A program made the translations under genes and the position numbers. Shown here piece by piece: positions 19,258 to 33,998 of a stretch of DNA of 64,000 nt (positions are counted from its first letter, which is position 1; each line of letters opens with the position of its first letter). The notes beneath the pieces are model-generated. The model saw nothing but the letters and a program-made list of their open reading frames with translations. It was not told the DNA's origin and ran no database searches. Source of the DNA: Sideroxyarcus emersonii (lineage in GTDB: Bacteria > Pseudomonadota > Gammaproteobacteria > Burkholderiales > Gallionellaceae). Location of the stretch: the NCBI RefSeq assembly GCF_021654335.1, contig NZ_AP023423.1:1673001-1737000 (forward strand). The letters are read 5' to 3'.

Positions 19258-21062
19258 CATCCCTCCAGCGGCAAATCCAGTCCCCCGCCGTTTTGCAGCA
19301 GGTAGGTCATCTCCGCAGCCGGCACCGGGCGGCTGAACAGGTATCCCTGCATCTGGTTGCATCCCATCCTGCGCAGCCGGGCCAGCTGCTCTTCGGTTTC
19401 CACTCCTTCAGCGATGAGGCCCAATCCGAGGCTGCGCCCCAGCGCGATGATCGCGGCCACGATCGCCTCGTCATCCGGGTTGACCGGCAGATCCTGCACG
19501 AAAGATTGGTCGATCTTGAGACTGTTGATGGGGAAGCGTTTCAAATAACTCAAACTGGAATAGCCGGTGCCGAAATCGTCGATGGAGAGTCGCATCCCCG
19601 CTTCATGCAGCTTTCTCAGGGTATCCAGCGTCCCGGCCGAGTTATGCATCAGCACGGTTTCCGTCAGCTCAAGCTCAATCACTCCGAGCGCCGGCTCCAG
19701 GCCGCTCTCCCTCATGATGCCCAATACCAGACTGGCAAAATCCGGCTGCCTGAATTGCATCGCCGACAGATTGACGGCGATATGGATATCCGGGAAACCT
19801 GCCGCCTGCCAAAGGCAGGCTTGTTTACAAGCCGTGCGCAGGACCCATTCCCCAACCGGCAGGATCATCCCGGTCTCTTCCAGCACCGAAATGAACTCGC
19901 CCGGCGCAACCAGTCCGCGATCCGCGCTTTGCCAGCGCAGCAAGGCTTCCATCCCGACGACCTTGCCGCTTTGCAGATCGGCCTTGGGCTGGTAATGGAG
20001 CACGAACTCTTCGCGCTCCAGGGCGCGCCGCAATTCGGTCTCCAGCTTCAGGCGACGCCATGCAGAAGCGTTCATCTGCCCTGCGTAATACTGGAAATTG
20101 TTGCGCCCTTCATGCTTGGCGTGGTGCAGCGCGGCTGCCGCATTCTTCAGCAAAGCGGTGGTATTGATGCCATCGAACGGGTAGATGCTGATACCGATGC
20201 TGAGGGTGACGTAAATCTCGCTGTCACCGATGGTGACGGGATCGTGCGCGAAGGAATCGAGGATCTTCTGTGCCACCTCGCCGGCGTAGTGGGTTGCCTT
20301 GATATCGGCCAGCAGCAGGCCGAACTCATCCCCTGCGATGCGCGCCACGGTGTCGCATTCGCGTACGTGACCGGCCAGCCGGCCGGCCACGATCTGCAAC
20401 AGCTCGTCCCCGACGGGGTGGCCGAACGAATCGTTGACCTGCTTGAACCGGTCCAGATCGAGGGACATGACCGCCACCATCTGATTGTCGCGGTGCGCCC
20501 GCGCAATCTCCTGATCCAGCCGATCCAGGAACAGCAAGCGATTGGGAAGGTCGGTCAGCGGGTCGTAATGCGCGATGCGTTCGATCTGGCTGTCCTTGTG
20601 CTCCATTTCGGCAGCCAGCTCAAGATTGATCTGGGACAGCAGGACATTCGCCCCCTGAATGTCGTGCAGCAATTTTTCTTTTTGCCGCTTCAGTTCGTAG
20701 CGCCGGAACGCTTCCTGCACATCGGCACGCAAGGCCTCGTTGTCCCACGGTTTGGTGAAGAACTTGTAGATGGCGCCGCGGTTGATGGCATCCGTCACCG
20801 AAGCCAAGTCGGCATAGCCGCTCAGGACGATGCGTATGGTCTGCGGGTAGAGTTCGTAGACCCGGGTCAGGAATTCCACCCCGGACATCTCGGGCATGCG
20901 CTGGTCCGAAATGACCACGCCGACCTCGTGCTGCGCCAGTATCTCCAGGCCTTCTATACCGCTGCTGGCGCGCAGGATCGTGTAACCGTCGCTGCGCAGC
21001 AGGCGTGCCAAGGCGGCACCAATCTCTTCCTCATCGTCGACCAGCAGCAGCGTTCGTTCCAC
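19257..21062 (-). CDS. response regulator with GGDEF and EAL domains
   Basis: A 601-residue three-domain protein: receiver (1-120, phospho-D53), GGDEF (about 165-325) and EAL (about 345-590). The cyclase motif is AGDEF (243-247), a form active in other proteins, with an RxxD inhibitory site (R234-D237). The EAL domain keeps EALLRW (371-373), the ELTE motif, DDFGTGYSSL, KIDQSF and AEGVET, so phosphodiesterase activity is also likely. Phosphorylation may choose between the two activities. It is the first gene of the five-gene group ending with the hemerythrin kinase. Confidence 0.93.
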   Translation of the reverse strand: MERTLLLVDDEEEIGAALARLLRSDGYTILRASSGIEGLEILAQHEVGVVISDQRMPEMSGVEFLTRVYELYPQTIRIVLSGYADLASVTDAINRGAIYKFFTKPWDNEALRADVQEAFRRYELKRQKEKLLHDIQGANVLLSQINLELAAEMEHKDSQIERIAHYDPLTDLPNRLLFLDRLDQEIARAHRDNQMVAVMSLDLDRFKQVNDSFGHPVGDELLQIVAGRLAGHVRECDTVARIAGDEFGLLLADIKATHYAGEVAQKILDSFAHDPVTIGDSEIYVTLSIGISIYPFDGINTTALLKNAAAALHHAKHEGRNNFQYYAGQMNASAWRRLKLETELRRALEREEFVLHYQPKADLQSGKVVGMEALLRWQSADRGLVAPGEFISVLEETGMILPVGEWVLRTACKQACLWQAAGFPDIHIAVNLSAMQFRQPDFASLVLGIMRESGLEPALGVIELELTETVLMHNSAGTLDTLRKLHEAGMRLSIDDFGTGYSSLSYLKRFPINSLKIDQSFVQDLPVNPDDEAIVAAIIALGRSLGLGLIAEGVETEEQLARLRRMGCNQMQGYLFSRPVPAAEMTYLLQNGGGLDLPLEG

Positions 21063-21171
21063 GGCGCACCCCGATATGCACTGAGTGTCTGCACTTTATC
21101 ACGACATCCGATGTTTGGCACCGGAGGCAATGAGCAAGCCGGCTCCCGAAGCGTCCGTCAGCCAGCCGGAA

Positions 21172-22206
21172 TCAGTCGATACCCTGTATCAGCTGCTCCA
21201 GGCGCGAGCGGCCTTCCGGAGTGGACATCACCATCAGCACATCGCGCTCCTGCAAATGGTGGTTCGCCTGGGGATTGAACTGCCAGGAGTCGTCGCGCTG
21301 CAATGCCAGCACCATGCAATCCTTGTTGCTCTCATACAGCACGCTCAGGGGCTTCCCCGCCAGGCTTTCCGGAATGATGACTTCCTCCATGCGCAGATTG
21401 CTGTCCGTTTTCAGCATCTCGTCGAGGAAGTTCATGACATTCGGCCGCACCATCGCCGAAACGATACGCAGGCCGCCGCTGAAATCGGGGGAAATGACTT
21501 CATCGGCTCCGGCCCGCCGCGTTTTCTCGGCATTCTTCAAGGCGTGGCAGCGCGCCACCACGCGCAGATGCGGATTGAGCTGTTTTGAGCTCAGGCTGAT
21601 GACCAGGTTGGCACTATCGTCATGCGCAACGGCGAACACCCCTTTCGCCCGCTGCACGCCGGCAGCCAGCAGCACGTCGTTGTCGGTCGCGTCGCCATGC
21701 AGGTAGAGCTGGGCGGGATGGTTTTCCAGGTACTGGTGGATGTTATCGAGATCGCTGTCGATGATGACCGAGGGACGCCCGGTCAGCTCCAGATCGTGCG
21801 CCACATTGCTGCCTACCAGGCCGACACCGCAGACGATATAGTGGTTCTTCAATTGCCCGATTTTGTTTTGCATCTTCTTTCTCCGCCGAAAGACATTGAG
21901 ATCGTTTTCCAGCATGAATGCCGTCACGGTGGAAAGCACATATCCCAGCACGCCGATGCCGGCAATGCCGATGAACACCGTGAACAGCCTGCCATGCTCG
22001 TATCGCGTGACATCGACCACCTCGTGATAGCCGATGGTGGCGATGGTGATGAACGTCATGTAGAAGCAGTCTTCCCATGAGTACTGCGGGCCGCCGAGGA
22101 TGCGATAGCCTATCGTGCCGATGACGAACACCGCGACCAGTGCCAGCAGGGCGATCAGCAGGTTGCGGAGTGCCCTGGATTCGTGATGGTCGACCACCCT
22201 ATTCAT
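21172..22206 (-). CDS. potassium channel with RCK (TrkA-N/TrkA-C) domains
   Basis: A 344-residue inner-membrane channel subunit with two membrane helices (about 14-37 and 73-98) around a pore loop. A cytoplasmic RCK_N domain (about 120-235, GVGLVG at 127-132) and an RCK_C domain (about 255-340) follow. The selectivity filter reads TIGYHE (57-62) instead of the usual TVGYGD; the GY core is kept but a histidine and a glutamate follow. RCK domains gate such channels through nucleotides or ions. The start overlaps the end of def by 8 bases, so it is cotranscribed with the deformylase. Confidence 0.85.
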   Translation of the reverse strand: MNRVVDHHESRALRNLLIALLALVAVFVIGTIGYRILGGPQYSWEDCFYMTFITIATIGYHEVVDVTRYEHGRLFTVFIGIAGIGVLGYVLSTVTAFMLENDLNVFRRRKKMQNKIGQLKNHYIVCGVGLVGSNVAHDLELTGRPSVIIDSDLDNIHQYLENHPAQLYLHGDATDNDVLLAAGVQRAKGVFAVAHDDSANLVISLSSKQLNPHLRVVARCHALKNAEKTRRAGADEVISPDFSGGLRIVSAMVRPNVMNFLDEMLKTDSNLRMEEVIIPESLAGKPLSVLYESNKDCMVLALQRDDSWQFNPQANHHLQERDVLMVMSTPEGRSRLEQLIQGID

Positions 22207-22732
22207 CCTGCATGTCGGTTCCGGGGAACAGCACTTCGCTGAAACCGAAGTTCTTCATATCGCGGATGCGCATGGGATAGAGGATGCCGTCGAGGTGGTC
22301 GCATTCGTGCTGAACCACGCGCGCATGGAAGCCGCTGACGGTGCGGTCGATGATCGCACCGTATTCGTCGCGCCCCTGATAGCGCAGGTGGGTATAGCGC
22401 GGCACCAGACCGCGCATGCCGGGAACGCTCAGGCAGCCCTCCCAGCCCTCTTCCATTGCCTCGGACAGCGGCGTCAACACGGGATTGATGAGCACGGTCT
22501 GCGGAACGGTCTCCGCATCCGGATATCTCGGGTTGCTGTTCACTTCGAAGATGACCACGCGCAGGTCCACGCCGATCTGCGGTGCCGCGAGGCCGACGCC
22601 ATCCATGGCCAGCATGGTATCCCGCATATCGACCAGCAATGCGTGCAACTCTGGTGTGTCGAACAGGCGCACCTCTTCCGCCCGCCGCAACAGACGCACA
22701 TCGCCCATGCGCAAAACCTCTCTAGTCGCCAT
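22199..22732 (-). CDS. def: peptide deformylase
   Basis: Removes the N-formyl group from nascent proteins. The three family motifs are present: [10 protein letters not shown] (45-54), EGCLSVPG with metal ligand C100, and QHECDHLDG with ligands H142 and H146 and catalytic E143. The length, 177 residues, is normal. It overlaps both neighbours (the phosphorylase gene upstream and the channel downstream), forming an operon. The genome may carry a second def beside fmt; that is not in this window. Confidence 0.95.
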   Translation of the reverse strand: MATREVLRMGDVRLLRRAEEVRLFDTPELHALLVDMRDTMLAMDGVGLAAPQIGVDLRVVIFEVNSNPRYPDAETVPQTVLINPVLTPLSEAMEEGWEGCLSVPGMRGLVPRYTHLRYQGRDEYGAIIDRTVSGFHARVVQHECDHLDGILYPMRIRDMKNFGFSEVLFPGTDMQDE

Positions 22733-23468
22733 TCAGTTCCACCGCCCGTTCCAGGATGTTGCGCACCCGTTCCATGGCCGGGTTCATCACCGTTCCTATC
22801 GTCTCCAGGGGGACGCCGTCGCGGCTGTTGCCACGTCCGGCGGCATAGTTGACCACCACCGCGATGGTCGCATATGCCAGGCCCAACTCCTTGGCCAGCG
22901 CTGCTTCCGGCATGCCGGTCATGCCGACCATGTCTGCACCGTCACGCTCGATCCGGTTGATCTCGGCTGCCGTTTCCAGCCTTGGCCCCTGGGTGATGGC
23001 ATGCACACCGCCATCCACACAAGTCTCGTTCGCACTTTTCACTGCCGCCAGCAAAATCTGGCGCAGTTTCTCGCTATACGGATGCGTAAAATCGATGTGC
23101 GTGACAGCCTTGTCCTTGCCATCGAAATAAGTGAAGTCCCGCCCATAGGTGTAGTCGATGATCTGGTCCGGCACCACCAGCGTGCCCGGCACCAGGTCGG
23201 CGCGGATACTGCCGACCGAGGTGACGGCGATGACGCTCGTAGCCCCCTGGTCGCGCAGGGCCCACAGGTTGGCGCGGTAATTCACCTGATGCGGCGGGAT
23301 GGTGTGGCCGTAACCGTGCCTGGCCAGGAACATCAATTCGCGCTGATTGATGGTGCCGAAGGTCATCGGCCCGGACGGTTCGCCGTAAGGCGTACGCATC
23401 ACCTGACGATGAGTGATCCTGAGGTTGCTTAATTGTGAAAAACCCGTACCGCCGATGATCGCCAACAT
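22722..23468 (-). CDS. S-methyl-5'-thioinosine (or thioadenosine) phosphorylase
   Basis: A 248-residue purine nucleoside phosphorylase of the MTAP family: it splits methylthio-nucleosides, the by-product of polyamine synthesis, with phosphate. It starts at the ATG ([12 protein letters not shown]) preceded by AGGGGAAG; upstream in-frame codons are not protein-like. The active-site segment reads VGMTGMPEA, as in the proteobacterial thioinosine phosphorylases, rather than the MTTVPE type of eukaryotic MTAP. Hypoxanthine would then be the base released. The next gene upstream is a hypoxanthine phosphoribosyltransferase, which fits. Substrate choice is inferred, not proven. Confidence 0.8.
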   Translation of the reverse strand: MLAIIGGTGFSQLSNLRITHRQVMRTPYGEPSGPMTFGTINQRELMFLARHGYGHTIPPHQVNYRANLWALRDQGATSVIAVTSVGSIRADLVPGTLVVPDQIIDYTYGRDFTYFDGKDKAVTHIDFTHPYSEKLRQILLAAVKSANETCVDGGVHAITQGPRLETAAEINRIERDGADMVGMTGMPEAALAKELGLAYATIAVVVNYAAGRGNSRDGVPLETIGTVMNPAMERVRNILERAVELNGD

Positions 23469-23547
23469 ATCAGTCTTCCCCTTGATGAAGCCTTCGAAAC
23501 ACCTGCCGGCCAGCCGCAACCAAGGCAAACGCCGGTCGGCCGGCTTC

Positions 23548-24086
23548 TTATACCGCGTAGATCGCAGGCAGGTTGCGCCACGCGCCGTGGATATCCATGC
23601 CATATCCGAACACGAACCGGTCCGGCAATGCCATGCCGACGAAATCGGCACGGATAGGCTTGCTCTTGCCATTCTCCTTGTCGGCGAATACCGCGCTGTA
23701 GAAACTGCTTGCGCCCAACTCCATCACGCGCTGCCTGATCGCCTGCAAGGTCTCGCCTTCGTCGAGGATGTCGTCCACCACCAGCACCACCTTGTTGCGC
23801 ACATTTTCGCGCGGTGCGACCTTCCAGTGCAATTCGCCGCCCTGTTTCCCATTCCCGTAGCGGGAGACATGCAGGTAATCGAAATCGAGCGGAAAATCGA
23901 GCAGCGGCAGCAATTGCCCGGTAAACACCACGGCGCCGCCCATCACCGACAACACCAGCGGGTGCTGGTCAGCCAGCGTCGCATTGATCTCATGCGCCAC
24001 CCGCCGCACCGCGGCCTGCACCTCGTCCGCCGAACGGATCTGTTCGGCATCCCGCAATATGGCACGCGCTTCCTGGTCGCTGATGC

Positions 24087-24090
<4 letters not shown>
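23548..24090 (-). CDS. hpt: hypoxanthine-guanine phosphoribosyltransferase
   Basis: Salvages hypoxanthine or guanine with PRPP to give IMP or GMP. The PRPP-binding motif [15 protein letters not shown] is visible around residues 100-114, and the length of 180 residues is typical. The start overlaps the galU stop by 4 bases. Placement directly upstream of the methylthio-nucleoside phosphorylase suggests joint recycling of the purine base from polyamine synthesis. Confidence 0.88.
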
Positions 24091-28053
<3,963 letters not shown>

Positions 28054-28326
28054 GTTTGAATACCGGGACGAACGCCATGTAGGAAATACGCGTGAATTAT
28101 CTCAAATCCTTGCTTAGAATGGCAGGGCTTAAAGTTCTGCGTCCCCATGTCGCTAACCCTCAGGACGGCCATCTGCCATTCGGACAGTTGACGAAGGACG
28201 CCTGGAAGGCTCTACTAATGCCGCTTCGACCCGGCAAACCCTGGCCTCCAGGCAGCATCTCACCCGGAACCCCGCGCGAAGACGGGGCAAAGCGCCTCAA
28301 GTATCCGCTTAAAAAGGAAAGATCAC

Positions 28327-29439
28327 ATGCCATTCGAAATCATCGGTCAAAACGACAACAGCACAGCGCATCCGACCGTCGCGATCATCGACGACGAGTT
28401 CACCAGCCGCATCATCCTCGACCGGATCGTGCGCAGCCTGCAGCAGGATGTTTTTGTCCAGGGCTTCCCCTCACCGCTGGGAGCCATCGAATGGCTGCGG
28501 CTGAACCAGCCCGACCTGATCCTGGTCGACCACCTGATGGAAGAAATGTCCGGCCTGGATGTCGTGCAGGCGATACGTCGCATCCCCCACCTGCTGCATG
28601 TCCCCATCATCATGATCACGGTGACCACCGACAACGAGGTTCGCCACAAGGCGCTGGAACTGGGGGTCTCGGAATTCCTGTCCAAGCCGTTCAACCACTA
28701 CGAATGCCAGATACGCTGCCGCAACCTGCTCTCACTGCACCTGCATCACAAGGAAGTATTGCATCGTTCCGAAAAGCTGGAGAAAGCCGTCACCGACGCG
28801 ACGCGACGGATACTGGAGCGCGAACAGGAAACGCTTTTCCGGCTGGCGAGGGCCGGCGAATATCGCGATTCCGATACCGGCAACCATGTGTTGCGCATGG
28901 CCAAATTTTCGCGCCTGATCGCCGAGGGAATGGGGCTGGACGAAGACCGCTGCAGCCTGATCGAGATGGCTGCCCCCATGCACGATATCGGCAAGATCGG
29001 TATCCCGGACAATATCCTGCTCAAGCCCGGCAAGCTGAACCACGAGGAATTCTCGATCATGAAGACCCATTCCTCGATCGGTTACGGCATCCTCAAGAAC
29101 AGCCATTCCAAGTACATCAGCCTTGGAGCCGAGATCGCCCTCTCGCACCACGAGAAATACGACGGCAGCGGCTACCCGAACGGCCTCAAGGGCAAGGCCA
29201 TCCCGCTGGACGCACGTATCGTGGCCGTGGCCGACGTCTACGACGCCCTGACCTCGGAGCGCCCCTACAAGAAGGCCTGGACCAACCAGGAAGCGCTGGA
29301 ATACCTCTACACCAACAAAGGCGCGCATTTCGACCCGGAATGCGTCGATGCATTCATGCTGCAGTTCAGCAAGGTCAGCATCATCCAGCAGCAACTGAAA
29401 GATACGGCACCTTCGCAGAAAGTGCAGGTGTGGCAATGA
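28327..29439 (+). CDS. rpfG: RpfG-type response regulator with HD-GYP domain
   Basis: A 370-residue response regulator. The receiver (about 15-135) has phospho-acceptor D68 in [12 protein letters not shown]. The HD-GYP domain (about 165-350) has H219-D220 ([10 protein letters not shown]) and GYP at 282-284, so c-di-GMP hydrolysis is expected. In Xanthomonas, RpfG is switched on by the RpfC sensor when diffusible signal factor accumulates. The adjoining gene encodes an RpfC-type hybrid kinase with a 4-base overlap, and an rpfF homologue faces the pair, so the rpf assignment is strong. The ribosome site is AAAGGAAAG before the ATG. A longer frame in another register over this gene is not coding. 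Confidence 0.9.
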   Translation: MPFEIIGQNDNSTAHPTVAIIDDEFTSRIILDRIVRSLQQDVFVQGFPSPLGAIEWLRLNQPDLILVDHLMEEMSGLDVVQAIRRIPHLLHVPIIMITVTTDNEVRHKALELGVSEFLSKPFNHYECQIRCRNLLSLHLHHKEVLHRSEKLEKAVTDATRRILEREQETLFRLARAGEYRDSDTGNHVLRMAKFSRLIAEGMGLDEDRCSLIEMAAPMHDIGKIGIPDNILLKPGKLNHEEFSIMKTHSSIGYGILKNSHSKYISLGAEIALSHHEKYDGSGYPNGLKGKAIPLDARIVAVADVYDALTSERPYKKAWTNQEALEYLYTNKGAHFDPECVDAFMLQFSKVSIIQQQLKDTAPSQKVQVWQ

Positions 29440-31949
29440 AAGAGCGGCTCGATTATTTCATACAGCAAGTCCGACAGCGGGAAGGCGAACACGAACAGTC
29501 GCTGCTCCGGGTGTTCTTCGCCTTGCCGATCTTCCTCTATCTGCTGGTCGAATATTATTTCGTCACCCCAGCGACAGTCGGTGTGCCGGTATTCATCTTC
29601 TCTGCCGTGTGGTTCTCGTGCTCTATCCTGCTGGTCATATACATTCTGTACAGCCGCAATACTTCCAGAAGAAGACAATGGGTTGCAATGTTCGCCGACA
29701 TCTCCGCAGTAAGCGTCGGCATGCTGATGACCCAGGAAGCTGGCGTCCTGTTCTACGGCATCTACTTATGGGTCATCACCGGAAACGGCATCCGCTACGG
29801 CAAGGAATCCCTCATCAGCGCCTATGTCGCCAGCCTGCTCGGTTTCTCGGCAGTCATTTTCCTGAACGACTACTGGCACGACCACTTGCGCATTGCAGTT
29901 GGGCTTTGGCTCACATTATTGTGCATCCCGCTTTATATCCTGAAATTGCGAGGACAACTGAATGATGCCCTGGAAAAAGCCCAGGCCGCCAGCCGGGCAA
30001 AAAGCGACTTCCTGTCCAACATGAGCCACGAAATGCGCACGCCGCTCAACGGCGTGATCGGCGCAAGTGATCTTCTCCTCAGTACCCGGCTGGACGACGA
30101 GCAGAAGGATCTCGTGTCCACGCTCAAGAAATCGGCGCACCTCCTGCTGCAACTGATCGACAACATCCTCGATCTCTCCAAGATAGAAAGCGGGAAGCTG
30201 GTTTCAGAGAAGGTGGATTTCGATCTGCACAAACTGGTCAACAATACGCTGGAGATGTTCCTGTCCCAGGTCGAAAATAAAAGGATCGGTCTGTCCGTGC
30301 GTTTTACGCCGGAAACCTGTTTCAGGCTGCAAGGGGATCCCTTGCATCTGCAGCAAGTTCTGATCAACCTTGTAGGCAATGCGATCAAGTTCACCAGCAA
30401 GGGCAGCGTCGAGCTGAGAATCAGCACCCTGCAGCAGGACGACCACAAAACCGCGCTTCGTTTTGAGGTCATCGATACGGGCATAGGGATACCTCAGCAA
30501 GCGCAAGCCCGGATCTTCGAGAGCTTCACCCAGGCCGACCAGAACATCACCCGTATCTATGGCGGTACCGGATTGGGTACGACCATCTCCAAGCAACTGG
30601 TCGAACTGATGGGGGGGCAGATGGGCGTCCAGAGCGAACCGGACATCGGCAGCATCTTCTGGTTCGAGGTAACGTTCGACAAGCAAGCACATCACGCCCA
30701 GAGCGAATCCAAACCGGTACTCGATCAACTCTATGTGCTGACCATCGGCCTGCCGCGCAACGAGCAACTCGCCGTGACCGACTATACGAACAGCTGGGGA
30801 ATACGTTGCGAACATGCCGCTTCGCTGACCCATTTCTTCACCTACCTGATCGACAAGAATCCCGCACGCCCGTCCAATCTGGCGATTCTCTGTTTCCCGC
30901 AAAGCATCGGAATGACGGCACAAGACTTCGCCGCCAACATCCGGGAATTGCGTGGGAAGCAGAATCTTTCGCCGATCTTGCTCAATCCGGATCTGCATAA
31001 CCACAGCGAAGGTGAGTATCTCGATGCCGGATATTCCTGCCTGCTGCGTACGCCGCTCGACAAGACGCTGCTGTTCAATGCCCTGCACGGGATCATGGCG
31101 CCGCGCCCCTCGGAAGGGGTGATTTCCTTCAAGGAACATTACGAGCGCAGCACCGCCAGCAAACGCGGGGTGCGCATACTGGTCGCCGAGGACAACGGCA
31201 CCAGCCAGCAGATCATCGCGAAGATACTGACGCATGGCAATCACAAGGTAGACCTGGTCGAGAATGGCGAGCAGGCACTGGATAAGCTGGAGGAGAATAC
31301 TTACGACCTGCTCATCCTGGATATGAACATGCCGTTCATGGGCGGCCTGGAAGTGATCAAGGTGCATCGTGCGCTGTCCAGACAGCCTATCGAGACGCCG
31401 GCGATCATCCTGACTGCAAATGCAACACCGGAGGCCAGGCAGGAATGCGAACGCGCCGGGATCGATGCCTATCTGACCAAGCCTGTCGACGCGCTGACTC
31501 TGCTCGATACCGTAGCGCGACTGACCCTCACCCCGGCGAAGATCGATGCCCCGGAACTGGCTCACCCAGTGGAACAGATCGCCAAGGGCTTGATCAACGA
31601 AGACACCTTGCACCATCTGGCGCTGCTGGGTGGAAACCAGGAGGATTTCCTGCAAACGGTCATCTACGGTTTCTTGCTGGAAACGGAAAAGTTGCTGGAA
31701 GCTTTGCGCATCGCCCTATCCAGGCAGGATTATGCAACGCTGAAGGAACTTGCTCACATTCTGAAAGGCAGCTCGGGAAACGTGGGCGCCGAGGTCCTGT
31801 TCTCGGTCTGCAGCCGGATATTGACGCTCAATGAAGCCGAACTGAGAAGATCGGCGGCAGACTTGCTGGAAGAAGCGTCAGGTTGTTATCCGGCCACCCG
31901 GGCCTCGTTGTTGCATTATTTGAACGGGGCCCATCAAGCTACCGTATAA
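29436..31949 (+). CDS. rpfC: RpfC-type hybrid sensor histidine kinase
   Basis: An 837-residue hybrid kinase. About six hydrophobic segments occupy residues 22-170, like the membrane sensor of RpfC. Then come a HisKA domain with H198 ([12 protein letters not shown]), an ATPase domain (motifs DTGIGIP and [14 protein letters not shown]), a receiver (about 575-695; phospho-Asp in LILDMNMP) and a C-terminal HPt domain (about 715-825; [12 protein letters not shown]). This kinase-receiver-HPt order is that of RpfC, which perceives the fatty-acid signal made by RpfF and phosphorylates RpfG. The ATG overlaps the rpfG stop. It converges on rpfF with only 5 bases between stops. The G2 box has T where most have L (GLGTTIS), a minor oddity. 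Confidence 0.9.
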   Translation: MKERLDYFIQQVRQREGEHEQSLLRVFFALPIFLYLLVEYYFVTPATVGVPVFIFSAVWFSCSILLVIYILYSRNTSRRRQWVAMFADISAVSVGMLMTQEAGVLFYGIYLWVITGNGIRYGKESLISAYVASLLGFSAVIFLNDYWHDHLRIAVGLWLTLLCIPLYILKLRGQLNDALEKAQAASRAKSDFLSNMSHEMRTPLNGVIGASDLLLSTRLDDEQKDLVSTLKKSAHLLLQLIDNILDLSKIESGKLVSEKVDFDLHKLVNNTLEMFLSQVENKRIGLSVRFTPETCFRLQGDPLHLQQVLINLVGNAIKFTSKGSVELRISTLQQDDHKTALRFEVIDTGIGIPQQAQARIFESFTQADQNITRIYGGTGLGTTISKQLVELMGGQMGVQSEPDIGSIFWFEVTFDKQAHHAQSESKPVLDQLYVLTIGLPRNEQLAVTDYTNSWGIRCEHAASLTHFFTYLIDKNPARPSNLAILCFPQSIGMTAQDFAANIRELRGKQNLSPILLNPDLHNHSEGEYLDAGYSCLLRTPLDKTLLFNALHGIMAPRPSEGVISFKEHYERSTASKRGVRILVAEDNGTSQQIIAKILTHGNHKVDLVENGEQALDKLEENTYDLLILDMNMPFMGGLEVIKVHRALSRQPIETPAIILTANATPEARQECERAGIDAYLTKPVDALTLLDTVARLTLTPAKIDAPELAHPVEQIAKGLINEDTLHHLALLGGNQEDFLQTVIYGFLLETEKLLEALRIALSRQDYATLKELAHILKGSSGNVGAEVLFSVCSRILTLNEAELRRSAADLLEEASGCYPATRASLLHYLNGAHQATV

Positions 31950-31954
31950 CAATT

Positions 31955-32857
31955 TCAGGCTGCATCTGAAAAGCTGGGCTGAACTTGCGGATGCAGGAAC
32001 AGTTTTTCCTGAGAACGCACAAAACGATCCATTACCTTGAGGTCTTTCTCATTCAGTTTGAGCGCCGCATCGACCCAAACGATTGTAATGTCGATCAACT
32101 CCTGGTAGGTAAGCGGATTAAATCTATGCCGCGCTTTCTGCACAGCCAGGAATCCATTGGAGCGCCGTTCCTGCCTTTTGATGTATTCGTTGACCGCCTC
32201 TACGCCCTTGCCCTCTTCTGCAAGAATATCGATCAATCCGGCTTCATGCAGTTCTTCTGCGCTGTAAATCTTGCCGCTCAGGATCATTTTCTCGGCAAAC
32301 TTGGGGCTCACCTTTCTGGCAATCAGGCTATATGCCCCCATGCCCGGAAATAAATTGAACAATATCTCCGGGAAGCCCAACTGGCACTTACGTTCCGCAA
32401 TGACAATATCGCTGGCCAGTGCTGCTTCGAGGCCGCCCCCCAAAGCATCACCTTGCAACAAGGTAATCGTTGCCACAGGCATGTCGAAATGGCGCATCCT
32501 TGGAAAAATGACATCGATGCAAGCGACCGCATATCTCAGGAGCGCTTCGCGATCCTGCTGCCGAATCAGCTGCCTGAACAGAGCAAGTTGCCCGCCAAGA
32601 TTGAATACACCTGGGGTGATTGATGCCAGTACTGAATAACGAATATCGTGAAATGCCCCACCGTACAGCAATCTGCCTCTGCAGCCCTCGATTGACCGAT
32701 GGTGATCTCCAAGATCCTGAAGCAATTCAGGTGTAACGCATGGGACCGCATCCTGACTCACCAATGTCCAGAGAACACCGTATTCCGGATCGAATTGAGT
32801 GCGAAGTTGAGAATATTCTGCCTTCAGTAAATCGTGTGGATGCTGAACGGGTTTCAT
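31955..32857 (-). CDS. rpfF: RpfF-type diffusible signal factor synthase (crotonase family)
   Basis: A 300-residue enoyl-CoA hydratase-like enzyme. RpfF makes cis-2-unsaturated fatty acids from acyl-ACP as a quorum signal. The two catalytic glutamates known from Xanthomonas RpfF (20 residues apart) match E144 (GGGLEAAL) and E164 (GFPEILFNLFPGMGAYS). The last segment is characteristic of RpfF rather than of ordinary crotonases. The gene faces rpfG-rpfC. It lies 90 bases after nagZ on the same strand; a possible -10 (TATGAT, 32893-32898) and an AGGAGA ribosome site are in that gap. Together the three genes form a complete synthesis and sensing circuit. Confidence 0.9.
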   Translation of the reverse strand: MKPVQHPHDLLKAEYSQLRTQFDPEYGVLWTLVSQDAVPCVTPELLQDLGDHHRSIEGCRGRLLYGGAFHDIRYSVLASITPGVFNLGGQLALFRQLIRQQDREALLRYAVACIDVIFPRMRHFDMPVATITLLQGDALGGGLEAALASDIVIAERKCQLGFPEILFNLFPGMGAYSLIARKVSPKFAEKMILSGKIYSAEELHEAGLIDILAEEGKGVEAVNEYIKRQERRSNGFLAVQKARHRFNPLTYQELIDITIVWVDAALKLNEKDLKVMDRFVRSQEKLFLHPQVQPSFSDAA

Positions 32858-32947
32858 TCTTGTCTTCTCCTGTTCAATTCGAGATGGCGCGCATCATAAT
32901 CCCCCGAATCCAATTCGAGAAGCCCGAACCGGTTTCGGGAGTGCCGG

Positions 32948-33997
32948 CTAAACCAGCGGCAACTCGCCTTCGGTGATGCCGATGTTCGCGATTTCGTGCA
33001 GTGCCTTGATGAAATCCGCATCTTCATGCAGTTGCGCCAGCGTTCTCGGATGGGGACGCCCGTGCATTTGCGCCAAGCGCGCCTTGCTCTGGACAGGCAT
33101 ATCCCACTGCAGACCGGCCAGGAGATCGTCTGCCGATTGCGGCTTGTTGCATACCAGCACCATATCGACGCCGGCATTCAGCGCCGCCTCGGCGCGCTGT
33201 ACGATGCCGCCGGCCACCGTCGCCCCTTCCATGCTCAGGTCGTCGCTGAAGATGCACCCCTCGAAGCCCAGTTCGCCACGCAGGATGTCTTTCAGCCACA
33301 CCTTGGAAAAACCGGCCGGATTGGGGTCGACCTTGGGGTAAATCACATGCGCCGGCATCACCGCAGTCAGGCCGTAATTGACCATCTGACGGAAGGGGAT
33401 GAGATCGCACAGTTCAATATCGATATAGCTGCGTTCGTCTACCGGGATCTCCACATGCGAATCCGCTTTCACGTAACCATGTCCGGGAAAATGCTTGCCC
33501 ACAGTCGGCATGCCCCCTTGCCTCAACCCCTGCAACAGGCTGTGCGCCAGCTCGGCAATGGCTTGCGGTTCTGAATGGAAGGCACGGTCGCCGATCACGC
33601 TGCTGCTGCCGTAATCCACGTCCAGCACCGGCGTGAAGCTGAAATCCACTCCGCAAGCGCGCAGTTCGGAAGCCAGCACGAAACCCACTTGCTGGGCCAG
33701 ATGCTTCGCACGCTTGGGATGTTCGTTCCATATCTTGCCGAGTTCCCGCATCGGCGGGATGCGCGTAAACCCTTGGCGAAAACGCTGCACCCTGCCTCCT
33801 TCATGATCCACTGCGATCAGCAATGGCGGTGTGCGAAGCGCATGGATGCTCGCCGTCAAATCGGCAAGCTGGCCAGGCGATTCGTAATTGCGCGCAAACA
33901 GGATCACGCCGCCGACCAGTGGGTGGCTGAGGCGCACCCGGTCTTCGTCTGTCAGTTGTTTTCCCAGCACATCCAGCATCACCGGCCCGTTGCCCAT
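32948..33997 (-). CDS. nagZ: beta-N-acetylhexosaminidase, peptidoglycan recycling
   Basis: A glycoside hydrolase family 3 enzyme of 349 residues that cleaves GlcNAc from anhydro-muropeptides in the cytoplasm. The active-site signature KHFPGHG is at 168-174 and the nucleophile aspartate lies in SDDLSMEGA near residue 247. No signal peptide is seen, as expected for NagZ. It is the last gene of the lepA-to-nagZ operon, one base after acpS. Confidence 0.95.
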   Translation of the reverse strand: MGNGPVMLDVLGKQLTDEDRVRLSHPLVGGVILFARNYESPGQLADLTASIHALRTPPLLIAVDHEGGRVQRFRQGFTRIPPMRELGKIWNEHPKRAKHLAQQVGFVLASELRACGVDFSFTPVLDVDYGSSSVIGDRAFHSEPQAIAELAHSLLQGLRQGGMPTVGKHFPGHGYVKADSHVEIPVDERSYIDIELCDLIPFRQMVNYGLTAVMPAHVIYPKVDPNPAGFSKVWLKDILRGELGFEGCIFSDDLSMEGATVAGGIVQRAEAALNAGVDMVLVCNKPQSADDLLAGLQWDMPVQSKARLAQMHGRPHPRTLAQLHEDADFIKALHEIANIGITEGELPLV

Positions 33998-33998
33998 A

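Noticed and set aside
19293..21278. 661-codon plus-strand frame
   Set aside because: Shadow of the REC-GGDEF-EAL gene.
28054..28326. Second riboswitch between zipA and rpfG
   Set aside because: A GGCAAACC string is present, but the GACGCAAAG and tetraloop-receptor elements of GEMM-I are missing.
28092..29435. 448-codon N-terminal extension in frame with rpfC
   Set aside because: It overlaps rpfG in another register; rpfC starts at the ATG at 29436 in the usual ATGA overlap.
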